Positions 1 through 12,335 of a stretch of 64,000 nt of DNA are shown here, in pieces (the first letter of the stretch is position 1; each line of letters begins with the position of its first letter). Source of the stretch: Ananas comosus (Eukaryota > Streptophyta > Magnoliopsida > Poales > Bromeliaceae); contig NC_033627.1 in the NCBI RefSeq assembly GCF_001540865.1, positions 13,081,153 to 13,145,152 of the forward strand. Direction: 5' to 3'. The notes beneath the pieces were generated by a model. The model was not told the origin of the DNA. It searched no databases and saw only the letters and a list, made by a program, of their open reading frames with translations. Made by a program: the position numbers and the translations under genes.

Positions 1-144
1 GACCCGCGTGGGGTAAACAAGTTTGGTGCGGGGCCGGTTTCAGCGCGGCCGTGCATGCGTGGGATCTACGGTGCGCTTTTATTAAAGCTTTTCTTTGGTT
101 TCTCCTTTTTCATTTTCCTTTTTTTCTCTTAAAAAAAAAAAAAA

Positions 145-814
145 GTTAATTTTATACCGGACATTAAAAATATAATAAATTATAAATATATACCTTCAAA
201 GTTCAATTTTTATATATTATTTCTATAAAAATTCTAATATTTTTAAATATGTTTATCTGATTTGCTATCGTTAAAATACTGTTTATTTTATAAGGCTTCG
301 TTTGGTTCGAATATAAGCAAAAACTAGATATTACAGGGATAGATATAAGTATGAGGATAAGAAAAATAACGTTTAGATAAAAAATTGGGTTGTTTCCGAG
401 TAGCGTTTGGATATGTAATATGGAATAAGAAAAATAGTGGATAGTTATATATAGAAAATAGAGGTATTGATGGGGATAGTTATATCAGCTTATTTCAGAT
501 ACCCGAGAACTATTATTCTCGGATAAAAAATTTGTGTTTGGATATAAAGGGGGTAAGGAGTTATCTCTCCCCTTATCCCTGATCGAAACGCTACCTAAGT
601 GAATATCCCTCTAAAAGTCCCAACTATTAATTAATGGGGGGTAAAAAGGTCAATTCATTTTATAAACTAATCAGAGTTAAGTATTTTATCTATAGTTAAC
701 TAATTTTTTCTAACGGATCTTAAAAATTTTGCACGAATAATATATAAAAATTAAACTTTATAGAAATATATATTTATCATTTATTATATTTGTAGGGATC
801 TGTATGAAATTAAC
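145..814. mobile_element. Foldback element, family FB-1, copy 1
   Basis: The left end reads GTTAATTTTATAC and the right end is the inverted form of GTTAATTTCATACAG. Inside each end the sequence mentions the same AT-rich motifs in opposite orientation. Three more copies lie near 35.95, 59.68 and 60.47 kb. This copy is longer than the others because another element-like sequence sits inside it (293-597). It has no coding capacity. The family is not one I can name; the long inverted arms suggest a non-autonomous DNA transposon. Confidence 0.6.
293..597. mobile_element. Possible small TIR element nested in FB-1 copy 1
   Basis: The segment interrupts the foldback copy. It begins with AGGCTTCGTTTGGTTCGA and ends with an inverted, only partly matching form (AGGTAGCGTTTCGATCA). 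An internal GTAGCGTTTGG resembles the ends. The inverted repeat is weak, so the boundaries are approximate. Confidence 0.35.
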
Positions 815-1119
815 TCAAAAAAAAAAAAATAAATAAAAAAAGAAAAATTGTTTGATGGGGCGTGGTCCTATAATTGAGCACGGGCCACGCGCGTGCTCTG
901 GGTACGCGGTACTTCTTTTGGCTTCGCTCCCCGATGTTTCTTTCACGTTTGAGGCCACTCTCTCCCTTTCTCACGGTTACCCATAAATGTCGCCTGTGTA
1001 TTGTTCAATATATTCTATAATTCAGATTTAACAGCTAATATGACATCATAAATATTTAACTATATTATTTTAGATTATACTTAATTATAAAATATTAATT
1101 TTTAGACGAGTAGAACTAC

Positions 1120-1350
1120 TATGCTATCGAAAGTATAAAAAATCTGGTGCTTCCGACTTTTTAGCTCTTAGATCAGTCCCTTTAATTATTTCTATTTTTT
1201 GAATTAATACTATTATTCTGTGGAACCACTCAATTCTAGAGATACTACTCAATTTTAGGAGGGACCGCAATCATCCCAATTGTACAATTCTTGATCCAAG
1301 GGTCAAAAAATCGGAAGCATCAAATCCTCTATATTTTCGGTAGCTTTTTA
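1120..1350. mobile_element. MITE, (TA)-associated family, divergent copy
   Basis: Ends are inverted repeats: GCTATCGAAAGTAT and GGTGCTTCCGACTTTTT on the left are matched in reverse complement by ATATTTTCGGTAGC and AAAAAATCGGAAGCATC on the right. Layout and size match the MITEs at 29.1, 47.4, 47.7 and 50.8 kb. There is no ORF. Confidence 0.55.
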
Positions 1351-2433
1351 GTTAAGTTGATTTTAATATGACTTCATAAAAAAAAAACACAGCCAGTATG
1401 ATTAACACCGGTCAATTTTTTTTTTTATTTATCCAACTAAAAAAGTTGAACGGAATCAATTTATAGATTGTGTCATTGAACACCGGTCAGTTCGACCTGG
1501 ATTTTAAATAAACGAGATTGTTAGAATCTTCTTTTAGAAAAAGGATAAACTCTAATTCGATCCATGTATATTAGCTTATTTTGTTTACTGCTTTATGATT
1601 CAAATAATTACACTTAACTACTTTATAGTTTTATTTTTTATTTCACTAAAAAAAATTCTATACTCAAAGAGGGTAATAAAGTAAAGTTTTTTGTAAACCA
1701 CGTATTAGTATCCAATTTAACAATAGAAGCTTACATAAAAAATAAATTTATAAAAAAATTATAGGATAGTTAAATATAGTCTTTTGAATTATAAGATAGC
1801 TAAGTAAAAACGTGCTAAATAAAAAAATAGTTAAGTCCATCTTGTTGAACCACAGAATGATAAAGTAAAAAATATGTTAAACCACAGAAAGACAAATTAA
1901 AATTTACCAGTAAAAAAATGCTTACAAGTTACAATACGCACTCAGTTGTTTTGTGAGAAGCCAATTTTGAATTTAGATTACCTAATCCTAGCATAAGGAT
2001 ACAAACTATATGTTCTAAGCAATAGTGATTATAAACTGTATAATAAGTCATATGATGCCTTTGTTTAACAGTAAAAATTCATAGGCATTTCATTAAAGGA
2101 GAGCTTAATTACAATAAAAAAATATTTTGGAAAGAAAAAGTACAACGCAGCTCCTTATAAGAGGAGAATAAATTAAGAAATCCAAAACTACACTGAAATA
2201 GTTATTAATGTGCAGATAATTTTACATATTATAATTTTCGACTGTACTGATAAAAACCCTTCGTATTATATATGTATTAATATTGTAATAGCTTATAAGG
2301 ATACTATTTTTGAAAGGCCTATAGCAGTACCCATCAATGAGAAGAGAAATAAAAAAAATCAATAGTAGTATATATTTATTTATTATTTTTAGTTTGCTTG
2401 TAAACCCCGTTACCTAGAACCCCTCTAAGTGCC

Positions 2434-2782
2434 TAGGGATGCAAATGGATCCGGGTTGGTGGAGCTCCGCCCCGATCCGCTCCGAATGGGGTGGTAAGTG
2501 GGAACAAAAAATATAGAAAAATATAACCCGTCCCGAATCCGCCCCGATCCGCCAAGTAAATGGAGCGGGAGGCGGGAGACTCTTTTCTTCCTTCAATCTA
2601 TCCGATCCGTTAAAAATCCGCTCCCGCCCCGCTCCCGCCCCGAATGGAGCGGTAAGTGGGAGCCAAAAATAAAATAAAAAGTAACCCGCCCCGAATCCGT
2701 CCCGCCCAGATAAAAAATGGAGCGGGAGGTGGGGGAACTCTCCCGCCCCCGGATCCGCCCCGTTTGCATCCCTATAAAGCTA
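2434..2782. mobile_element. hAT-like non-autonomous element, GC-rich
   Basis: The left end TAGGGATGCAAATGGATCCG is mirrored by CGGATCCG...TTTGCATCCCTA near 2774. The body is built from inverted CCGCCCCGAATCCG / GGAGCGGGAGG motifs and is very GC-rich in an AT-rich setting. The 8-mer TAAGTGCC occurs directly before the left end (2426-2433) and again at 2783-2790, which fits the 8-bp target duplication of hAT elements. The right copy lies 8 bases beyond the inverted repeat, so the right boundary is uncertain. Confidence 0.55.
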
Positions 2783-3550
2783 TAAGTGCCTATGAAAACT
2801 CAATAGGAGGAAACTTCTAAAATATATCAGTCACATATTCTATATAGCATAGCCCAATCAATTACAATTGTCTTCTAATAGTCACCTATCCCATCATAAT
2901 TTTATAAAAATCTACTTTTATTATATATATTTTTTTTCAAAAAAATATATCTAATTAGTTTCGTATTAACTAGTTAATGTCACTGACATAACTCTCAAAT
3001 TTAAGCTTCTACCAAAGTTTGAACACCCAAGCACTATTCCTAGTCACTAGCTAGGGCACTCGTGGTTACATAGTAAACCATTTTGTATGACTTTTTTCTT
3101 CTTCACTAGTTCAATGGCTTATATACTTTGTTTCATCCTTTTTTTTAACACTGCGTATATAAAATCAGATAAAAACGCACAGAACTTATCTGAACCATAA
3201 ATCATTTTGAATCCCGTATCTAATCTTTCAAAGTTTTTTTTATTTTTTCTATCTAATCTTTTAATTTATTTTATTTGAGTTAGTCAAGATACTTTAACTT
3301 CAAATTTTAGTTAAGCTAACTCTCACTTCAATAAATTTATCGTTGTAAAAATTGCAAGCAGCATACTAATTAAATCTATGCAAATAAACAATGCATTTAA
3401 ATTTTTTAAAAAATATCATTGACCAATTAAAATTAAATAAATCTAAAAATTTAGTAGTAAAATTAACATTTAAATAAATAACAAATTTTGTACATTTTTT
3501 TACCTACATAAAAAAGAACTTTTTTTTGCATTTGGCCTTCTCAAAAAAAA

Positions 3551-3965
3551 TATTTTTATAAATAATTCTATCAAATTTATAATTATAATTTTCATCATAT
3601 CCCTGCCATACAGGCGCCATATAAACGCCACGGGAGCAAGAGTAGAGATGCTGAAATAAGTTGAACATAGTAATTTATTCACCGTGTCTAAACACGGTAA
3701 ATGGTTAATCGTGTCCAGACACGCTGGATGGTTCACTGTGTCTATTGTCTTACAAGCTTGAGCACGGAAAAATATATGTATTGTGAAAAAATATAAGCAT
3801 CGAATACGGAAGAATATTAGTATAAGACACGATGAATCATTCACCATTCACCATATTTAACTTAACACCTCTCCCCACCCAACGTGGCGTTGATGTGGCA
3901 TCTGTATGACGGGGATAGGATCAGAATTATAATTATAAATTTGATAAAATTATTTATAAAAAAAA
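3551..3965. mobile_element. TIR element with about 50-bp terminal inverted repeats
   Basis: About 50 bases at the left (3551-3602, TTTTTATAAATAATTCTATC...) are repeated inverted at the right (3912-3965) with only a few mismatches. The centre contains short repeats of a CGTGTC(T/C)A(A/G)ACACG type. No ORF belongs to it. Long TIRs of this kind are common in Mutator-like MITEs, but I could not confirm a target duplication. Confidence 0.6.
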
Positions 3966-4394
3966 GGAAAAATTTCAAAAATCCCCCTGTGGTTTCACAC
4001 TTTATCACTTTAGTACCATGTGTTTTAAATTAAGTGTATCAAGTTAGTACCCTGTGGTTTCTCACTTTAGTACCCTGTGGTTTAAAGTATATCAAGATAG
4101 TACCTTGTGGTTTTGTACTTTATCACTTTAGTATCCTGTGGTTTCACACTTTATCACTTTAGTACCCTGTGATTTAAAAATTCATAGGGTACTAACTTGA
4201 TACAAAATTAAAAACACAGTGTACTAAAGTGATAAAGTGGAAAATCACAGGGTACTAACTTGATACATTTAAACCACAGGGTACTAAAATGATAAAGTGT
4301 GAAACCATAGAGTACTAACTTGATACATTTTAAACCACAGGATACTAAAGTGAAAAGAATTGAAACCACAAGTGGGATTTTTGAAGTTTTTTCC
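3966..4394. mobile_element. Palindromic foldback element with internal sub-repeats
   Basis: The element starts GGAAAAATTTCAAAAATCCC and ends with its inverse (GGGATTTTTGAAGTTTTTTCC). Each arm consists of repeated blocks of TTTAGTACCCTGTGGTTT and ACTTTATCACTTTAG, in opposite orientation in the two arms. Transcribed, it could form a hairpin of about 200 bp. It abuts the preceding TIR element directly. Confidence 0.65.
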
Positions 4395-4870
4395 TTAAAA
4401 AGGGGCACTAAATGTAAAAAAAATCCTTAAAAAGAAATTATAAACCTTTACCTTGGACAGAGGATTGGAGTAGTGATGCTCGTCCACAAAAGAAGCACTG
4501 TGGGCACCGATAGCAGTACAGTTCTTTTTATTTGATACTTTTTCTCTACTCATGGTACGACTGCTCCGCTGCCGCTCATTAAAGACGATGCCAGCTGCAG
4601 CGCACGTGATCCGAGGGCGATAGGACAGCGCCATCCGCACTCATCTTTCAGTGATTCCCCGCGGTAAAAGATAATTATTTAATACGTGGGAGAAAAAAAA
4701 AAGAAAAAGAAAGGAAAAAAAAAAAAGAAAAAGAAAAAGAAAAAACTCCATGCTGCTACATGTAGCTAACTGTATGGACATATATATATATTATTGACAA
4801 ACTCTTATAATATTTCAAATTATGTGCATAATTTAATTGCTATAATGCTAATATATCAATCAATAATATA

Positions 4871-5800
4871 ATAAGAGGGCTTGGTGGTTGATACTCGGGA
4901 CGTGTTTGGTTCGCTTTTTTTTCACCCTGAAATCGGAATCGGAATTGGTGAATCTGTTTGTGGATGTTTGGTACGTGAAAGTTTCATTCCGATTCTAATT
5001 CCCGAGGGGAATGGGAATCTTCCAATCACCCCTTTTTTCAATCCGGCCTCCTGAAGTTAAATCCGAACGGAATGGATATTTATTCAGATTAAATTTATTT
5101 TTTTTAATTTTTTTAAATTAAAATATGAGTTTAAAATTTAGAAATTAAATTTTAATTTTTAATTTTAATTTGAACTTGAATTAAAAATTAAAATTTAATC
5201 AAGTATTTCAAATCTAACTTATGAATTTAAATTTAAATTAAATTTTAAATTTATATAAAGTTTTATTCAAATTTTACTTTCAAACTTAATTAAATTTATG
5301 ATTCAAATTAAAATTAAATTGTATATTTAGTTTGATTTGAATAAATACAATTTAGTTTTATATTTTGATTATCCAAAGTTCAATAAGTTTATATTTTTTT
5401 AAAAAAATGGATTTAAAATTTTGACATTATTTCAAATTTTGATAGCAGAAAATTTAAATAACTTTAATTTTTAATTTGAATTTAAATTAATATATTATAA
5501 AGATAAAGTTAATATATTAATCTGATTACGTTTTTTATATTACCTGAACCAAATACCGACAATGGGAATGATTTATTCTGATTCTGATTCAGATGATGAA
5601 CCAAACAGAATTAGATAATGAGTTATTCCGATTCCGATTCCAGTTTATTTCGATTCCGATTCTAATTCCGATTCCAACTTCGAACCAAACACGCCCTTGA
5701 TGTCTTAAGTTTGAATCCTAATTAATTCACATTTCCAACTAAATTTATTTCTAAATAAAATAAACGAAGCGGGTAGCATGCTACCTATATCTCAAAAAAA
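4871..5800 (+). mobile_element. tRNA-related SINE, split by an insertion
   Basis: The 5' part (GGGCTTGGTGGTTG, 4877-4900) and the 3' part (from AAGTTTGAATCC near 5706 through GAAGCGGGTAGC to CTATATCTCAAAA) match the intact copy at 12.2 kb. They are separated by about 800 bp of a TIR element. The B-box-like GTTTGAATCC and the oligo(A) tail are preserved. Confidence 0.65.
4898..5696. mobile_element. Harbinger/Tourist-like TIR element inserted in a SINE
   Basis: The ends are GACGTGTTTGGTTCG and CGAACCAAACACGCCC, a 15-16 bp terminal inverted repeat of the type GGGC(A/G)TGTTTGGTT. Next to both ends are inverted GAATCGGAATC / GATTCCGATTCC tracts. The centre is very AT-rich and has no transposase. 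A related element lies at 52.4 kb. Confidence 0.6.
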
Positions 5801-6013
5801 AAAAATAATATAATGAGAGCTACATAATGGGAGAACCCAAAATATTTCTCTTTTGATTTATTAGTGAATTAAATGTAAAATCTACAAATGTACAGATAAT
5901 ATTACTCATACCTAAAAGCTTAATTTATGTCAGCCCGAATTAAAAAATAGTAATGAGTCTAGTTGGAGTTTCTGTATTTGCCGCAACAAAAAGTCGGTGA
6001 GGAAATTTTAATC

Positions 6014-6047
<34 letters not shown>

Positions 6048-7665
6048 AAGTTGGCACTTTTAATCAAACAACAACAATAAACAATACACAAGGGTCAAAC
6101 ATATGTAACAGTAATTGATGAAGTGTTATTTTAAAAGTATTATTACAAAAAAAAAATGTTAGATAAAATGGGGGCAGCTTCTAGTTTTGTAGGTCTCAGA
6201 ATTATATTCTTATTATTTGCTACAGCATATACTTCAGAATGTTTTTAACCAATAAAGATACAAGCAAGCCCTAATTTGGGACTTAAAAAAGTATATTTCA
6301 ACTTTCCACCAAAAAGGGAAAAAGAAAAAAATTAACTCCTTTAGTGAACATCTTACTACTACTACACAAAAAAAAGGTTCCCTTGAAGTTGAAGCCAAGT
6401 AAGAACTTGGGTAGAGCAAAGGTCCATAGCTCTTCCTAACGTTGTGGGGGAATTTACTCACGCTTCTAATGGCTTCATTATCTCCTAATAACAATAGTTA
6501 TAGCCTCATTAATTGCCTACAAGAGTATAGAAAGGAAGATAAAATATGTAGGTTAGGTATAACAGTAGTGGACCCATAATGGCTAATTAAGAGCCATCAT
6601 ACTAAAGAAACCATGAAACTTATATTACTGCTAATATAGCGCCTATGGAATAGTAGAGTGAATATAACTTTCACAGGTTAGCCTTCTTTTACCTGCTAAT
6701 GGCTAGTTAAGAGCCATGATACTTAAGAATCCATGGAACTCATCAACTACTTAAGAATGAGAATAACTTACAGAGGCTAACCTTCTTAAACCTTAGCAGG
6801 TACCTAAAGTAGGTTATAACCATTTCAGAGAAGATACTTTACTTCCTAAAGGGGAAATATATATGCAGTCCTGAAGCTCTAGTTCTCCATTTAGGTCCAT
6901 AAACTACAAAGTTTTTGCAACTAGGCCATGAAGTCCTCAATTTATGTTGATCCTCATCTTCATCCCTTGTTCTCAAGAGGAGTTCATCGATCGTTCGCGA
7001 ATCGTCAGTGAAACTTAGTTACTCCAATGTGTAAAGATTGAAGAAACCAAATCAACCTACAGGCCCATTAGAAGTAAAGGACCTGAGATCCATAAATCAC
7101 ATACTGGGGCCTAATCATGAAGCATTGAAGTATAAGAATCAAAGTACAATCTCCTAAAAGTTTAAGAATCAAAGTACAATCTCCTAAAAGTTTGAGATGA
7201 CATCGCGTTTTTATCCCAGCGTGTTGAAACTCAAAAGATTTCAGAGTCAAATTAGACCCGAAATTTTGCGAACAATGCGGAAAGTATTTCATAGCTCTGC
7301 TGGAAAAACATCAACAAATATAGTTATTAATGCATAAAGTACACACTCTTCAAGCTCTCGTTTGATAGACTTTGAATGAGTCATTTCCATTACATAATTG
7401 CATCAATTAAGTTAAAGATAATAAAGGGAGGAAAACATTTACACCACGGTTAAAGAAATAAATATAATACATAAAGGGACATATTTGTTGGTAATGATAC
7501 ATGAGAAAACATAGATTACATTAAAAATAACCTTCGTGTACCTCACTCGCATGTTTGCTTTCAATGGCTTTTGCATATAAAAAGACTTTGAACAAGTGTC
7601 CGCTCCAAAGCACATTGTGACTGGAAGTCGCATTTGGAGCAAATTAGCAGAAGTGGGGACTAAGA
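5801..7665. other. Spacer and 3' flank of the TRFL gene
   Basis: There is a short (CT)n run at about 6018-6043. I see no exon with coding character here. The 3' end of the TRFL transcript probably extends into 7.2-7.66 kb. Confidence 0.5.
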
Positions 7666-8721
7666 CTAATGCCTGACCAAATTTCTCCACTTATCCTTCA
7701 AATCGACCTAACAAGTGCAAAAGCCGATACCAACATACACCATCCGCTATTAGTCAAAGCCATGAATAAAGAACAAGTTATTTTTGATAATAGAAATGAC
7801 TTGATACCTCTGTTCTGTCTTTGAATATTGAAGGATGGCATTGCTTGATAAATTTCCAGTTACCTACACCATGCCTTCACATTCAAAAGGGGAAGAAGAA
7901 TTAGAGAAGCATAGAATTACTATGCAAAAGTTAGAAACTGAAGTTAGTATAAAGATCTTAATTGGTTGGTAATTTAGCCCATAGATAATGAAGCTTAGTA
8001 AGGGCAGAGCAGGTGTTGGTTCTAGCAAGCTCAGGGCTACGACTAGACATGAACTGATAGATTGAACCTTGCTATTGCAGAGAAACAGATACAACTAGGA
8101 TCAAGTTTCTACATGAAAAAGTAAATAGTAGGAAGTAGCTCATCTTCTACCTGCATTTGCAGCCATACATAATTGCACTTGCAGGCTACCAAATAGCTTT
8201 GAAAGTGGAAACTTCCACTACGAAATTGTGTGACACCGAAATCTCAAAATATGCCTCCTCAGAGCATTAGTTGACATTCAAATTATTTCTTGGGGCTTTA
8301 ATGTATATACAACATCATTTATTTACATACATATTTTCATTAATAACTACCCAACAAAATTTTAGTTTCTCAAAAGACATACCCTAATCTTAAATAGGGA
8401 AGTCATCTAATTCATCGCAGAAAGGTGGTTTTCTACTAAAAATGCTCTCTGAGAAAGGTTATTTTCGCAGTAAGAGTACATATATGTAAGGAACTAAGGA
8501 AGTAAATTTTTGAAGGGTATATATCATGTGCATACCTTTCCACAGATTTTCTCAAGGTCTCCTCTTCCAATGAACTCCACTTCTTTCTTCTTTTACGTAA
8601 AATAAACTGATTGTTATCTTTGACTAACAAAGAATCCTTCCCTTTCTGGGGGTAAGAGACATGAGGTTCCTCCACGGGATTTGCTGGCAATGGAGATCCG
8701 AACAAATCATCCCACTACAGG

Positions 8722-8760
<39 letters not shown>

Positions 8761-11506
8761 AATAATGTCACAGCAAGAGGTAAAAAGAGAACTAATGTTT
8801 AAGTGAATTTTAAGTGTAAACTAAGTGATGGTCATAATGGAGAGCAAATGCAAAAAGAGTTAAACCCTTTTAGACCCAGCTTCAGAATGCGTGGCCCGAA
8901 CATAACCCTTATGATGCTCGAAGGCTCCAAAAATTCCGAAAGTATTTTAGAGGTTCCCTATTCCGATGCTTTAAGTGGAGGCAGGGACCACCACCGGAGG
9001 ACCCCATATGAAGACTGCTTTCTTCGGTGGTGGTTTCAAGCACCATTTTACTCATTATGGAACGACATATTGTGGAGATTAGACTTTCTGCGGGGCAGCA
9101 CAGGGAACTTGCTGAATCAACTTGCTGGAATTTCCTGCAGCCACTCTGAGGTTTTTATAGCCCTCTGATGCACTAAAGTAGGTGCATTTGAGCAAATCAT
9201 TCCTAAACTAGACCTTAGGCATCTTAGTGAGGCCTCCACAAATAGTAAGCCGTGACATAACTATGTGTGGTTAGACAAACATTTCTGTCAAGCAATGCAT
9301 AATTATCCTACCGTCTCATGATTTGCCTTCCTAGAATAATTGATGCAAGTCCTGGAAACCCATCTAGCAGGCACACTGGTTAATTGTGACTGGCAATCTA
9401 TCAATCCAGGACTATGAAGAAAAACTTGTTCCTTGGGATAATGGTGAGAACCAGCAGCACAGCAGACCGGTTGAATATCAATCAGCCCGTACGAGCAGGA
9501 AACAGTAAATAACAGCTGATTCTTTCTAACTTCCACAACAATACAACACTTCAAAAAAAATTTCATTATGATGTTAGACATGGAGATAGGCAAGATAGAG
9601 TTTATTTAGATTATTTTTATCTTAAAAAAGTTGGATTATGTACATTTAATTTCATCGCTTCTCAAAGTGTTCTAAATAGTGGAAATGTCCCCGGGCAGCT
9701 AGGGTACCGAATTAGCTATGTGGCCGGCATAGGTCCTAGTGCTTTTTGCATATAATTATCATACATAAAAAATGGAAATAAAAATAAAAAAGATATTCTT
9801 TAGGTTTGAGAGCCGTAAATCTTGAGCTATCACTAGTTATTCATGAGAATTTTGCACAAAGTTAAGGCTACTATAGATAATTGATTGCATTAGAAATTAA
9901 TGCAATCAACATATCAAAACCTAAAAAACAAACAGTTGACATTGATTGATAAGATAGCCAGATTTAGATACTTTCATCTCACATTGATATCTCACTTACT
10001 GAAGCACAACAATCATAAAGTATATGGAAAAGCTAACAATATCATATGGCAAGAACATCAATGCAAATAACACTATTAATATATTAAGATAGTTTTAAGC
10101 ACATCTCGGTACCAAAATAAACTAAGAACAATGCACTAAAGAGCCAAAGTAAACCAACAGCACAACTGTAACACTTTATCTCATGCAACAAAATAATAAT
10201 ACTATCAACTCAGGCTTTGTTGATACTGAAATGTTAAAAATTGAGACCTCGATAGTACGTGCAGTTGGATTGCGCTCCATCATACTAGGCCGCCGCTCTG
10301 CAGCAGAATCTCTATCCAACTTCAAAATTGTTTTAGTGCAACGATTTCCACTTTCATTAGCATTCTCAAAAGATCTAAAGTTTGTGCTCTTACATTTCCC
10401 CATCCTATTCCATCCAACACTGCTCGGATCATGCAGTTCTGGACTGGAGGATTCACCCTGGAGTACTGCATCGTGATCATTGGTCCACAAATTGAACGCA
10501 TGGTGATCTCTGAACAAGAAATTCTAGCAATTCCACCTTAAAAAGGAAGTTGATTAAAGCCTACCTCATGTGTGTTCTCTTCTATGATTTCCTTTCCCCG
10601 CTTATTAACAGTTCCACTATGATTGACTACAATTAAACAAACAATAGATGAATAGAATGACTAGTCAAATTCTTAACATACCAAACCGAAATATCCTTAA
10701 TGTTTATCATCGAAAGCTTATTATTCATCTAATTCAAGCTATTGTTACTAGAAAAAGTGAGACTTACCCAGCTCCAGCAACCTAGATCCTTCTTCGGGAC
10801 TAGGTTTCGAAGAGTTCGGATTCTCCATTTCCAAACCCTTCCCCTTCGCCATCCCAATAAGAGCCTCGGCGGCGAGCTCAAGAAACGAAGGCCCCAACTC
10901 CTTCCACGCCTCCTCCAAATAAACCCTAACAGCCTGGAACGCCCTCTCCTCCGTGTACCTCACCACCAAACCCGCCCTAACCGTCGCATCCACCACCGCC
11001 TCCTCCATCTCCCTCCTCGTCGCCCTCAGCTCCGGCGACACCAATCCCGCCGCCGCCTCCGCCCCTTCCGCCCCCTCCGCCGCCGCCTCGAGATCCGCGA
11101 CGCGGCAGTTCCAGATCCGATTCACGGCGTCGTAGAACTCCCCTTCTCCCCCTCCCTCGCCGCCGCCGCCGCCGCCGCCGTCGTCGTCGCCGCCGCGAGA
11201 GCTCGGTCTGAGGGGCTTCACGGTGAGATCGGCGGCGACGGCGGCGTAGGCGGCGCGGAGTGCGGCGGCGGAGGAGGGGCGGGGGAGGGAGGAAAGGAGC
11301 TCGAGGGAGTGGAGGGTGCGGGGGGAGAGGGAGCGGCGGGAGAGGTCGGAGGAGAGGCGGCGGAGGATTAGGGTTCGGTGGAGGGGGGAGGAGGGGGAGG
11401 GGGCGGGGATGGGGAGGGAAAGGATGAGGCGGTGGACGAGGGAATCGTCGAGGGTTTGGCGGAGGAGGAAGTCGAGGATCCACGCGGCCACGTCGGGGTC
11501 GATCAT
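7666..11506 (-). CDS. TRFL: TRF-like single-Myb DNA-binding protein (TRFL family)
   Basis: I assembled six exons with matching phases: 11506-10768, 10626-10565, 10523-10248, 8714-8536, 7874-7808 and 7707-7666, giving 454 residues. The N-terminus (MIDPDVAAWILDFLLRQ) fits the conserved start of plant TRFL proteins. The C-terminal 57 or so residues form one Myb/SANT repeat: RKRRKKWSSLEEE, then VGNWKFIK, then VDLKDKWRN just before the stop. The three spaced Trp and the VDLKDKWRN helix are the telobox-type signature. Known relatives are nuclear and bind TTTAGGG-like DNA, but not all TRFL proteins bind telomeres in vivo. The first exon is GC-rich and encodes low-complexity Gly/Asp and Ala/Glu stretches. 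The 1.5 kb intron 3 ends in a 37-T tract. The acceptor of exon 3 (after TTGCTAG) was chosen because it alone keeps the phase. Confidence 0.87.
8722..8758 (-). repeat. 37-base homopolymer A (T on the gene strand)
   Basis: An uninterrupted A run that, on the gene strand, is a T tract directly before the CCTGTAG acceptor of TRFL exon 4. It serves as an extreme polypyrimidine tract and is probably length-variable. Confidence 0.85.
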
Positions 11507-11547
11507 CTCCTATACGCGGCGCGAAAAGAGGGGTGGTTTGGCCGGGG

Positions 11548-11556
11548 CTTTTATAG
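11548..11556 (-). promoter_or_regulatory. Putative TATA box of the TRFL gene
   Basis: Reverse strand reads CTATAAAAG about 45 bases upstream of the ATG, implying a very short leader. A (GA)n run lies just upstream (11573-11595). Confidence 0.5.
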
Positions 11557-11599
11557 CGGACTCGACACATATATAGAGAGAGAGAGAGAGAGAGAGCAA

Positions 11600-12190
11600 C
11601 TCTTCACTTCCTTCTCTTGGAAGATACACACGTGTGACCGTTTCTTCTTAAGATGATGACACCGAGAAAATCGTAAAAAAAATAAAAAAAAAAACTAAAT
11701 TATAAAAAACTCTTGGGTCAAAATCTGACTTCTTAAATCATTTAAAAATATATTTTTTTATTTTTTTTAAAAAATAAAATATATTTATAAAAAGTACGGT
11801 GCTAATTCTATTGACAAAATAATCAAATTGGCTTCCACCCTCTTTGGCTCCTCCTTAGTCATGTTCATCTTAAGCCTCTCATCCTCAATCCTCTATGTCT
11901 CTCTCTCGACTCCAAATTTTTTCCATTTGTTCCCCCGCTCCTCAGCACCTTGCCGCCTCTCCATTTCGGCGGTTGTAGAAAGGAGATTGGGGTAGTCATG
12001 GACGGAGAGATTAGAGAGGGCAAGTCCACGGAAGAGCGTGAGGGCGTGTGTATAGGCACGGACAGAGGGATGGATGAGAGCAAAACGACGCGGCCAAGAA
12101 AGTAGGTGAGGAGAGAAGATCTGAAATGAAAATTTTAAAAATATTTTAGGTATAAAAAAGTATATAATAATAAAATATAAGTTGAACCGG
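11600..12190. other. Intergenic DNA between divergent genes, no gene seen
   Basis: AT-rich sequence between the TRFL promoter and the SINE. The translated frames over 11.86-12.26 kb show no family features. Confidence 0.5.
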
Positions 12191-12335
12191 CCGTCCCTAG
12201 AGCAAGTGGCAAAGGGCTTGGTGGTTGGTATCCGGGATCCAAGTTCGAATCCTAGTTGACTCACATTTCTAGCTAAGTTTATTTCTAAATAAAATAAACG
12301 AAGCGGGTAACGTGATACCTATCTCTCAAAAATAT
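12191..12335 (+). mobile_element. tRNA-related SINE, best copy
   Basis: Contains an A-box-like GTGGCAAAGGGCTTGG (12207-12222) and a B-box AGTTCGAATCC (12242-12252), the spacing of an RNA polymerase III promoter. A unique body (CTAAGTTTATTTCTAAAT) follows, then GAAGCGGGTAAC and CTATCTCTCAAAAA. The same sequence recurs at 4.9/5.7, 29.0, 34.9 and 61.0 kb, each on the + strand. Confidence 0.75.

Noticed and set aside
8803..9168. 121-residue plus-strand ORF
   Set aside because: It lies within TRFL intron 3 and shows no domain, homologous motif or splice support; possibly a decayed repeat.
10742..11576. Several plus- and minus-strand ORFs overlapping TRFL exon 1
   Set aside because: Low-complexity Arg, Gly or Pro frames caused by GC-rich codons; only the frame with MIDPDVAAWILDFLL joins downstream exons in phase.
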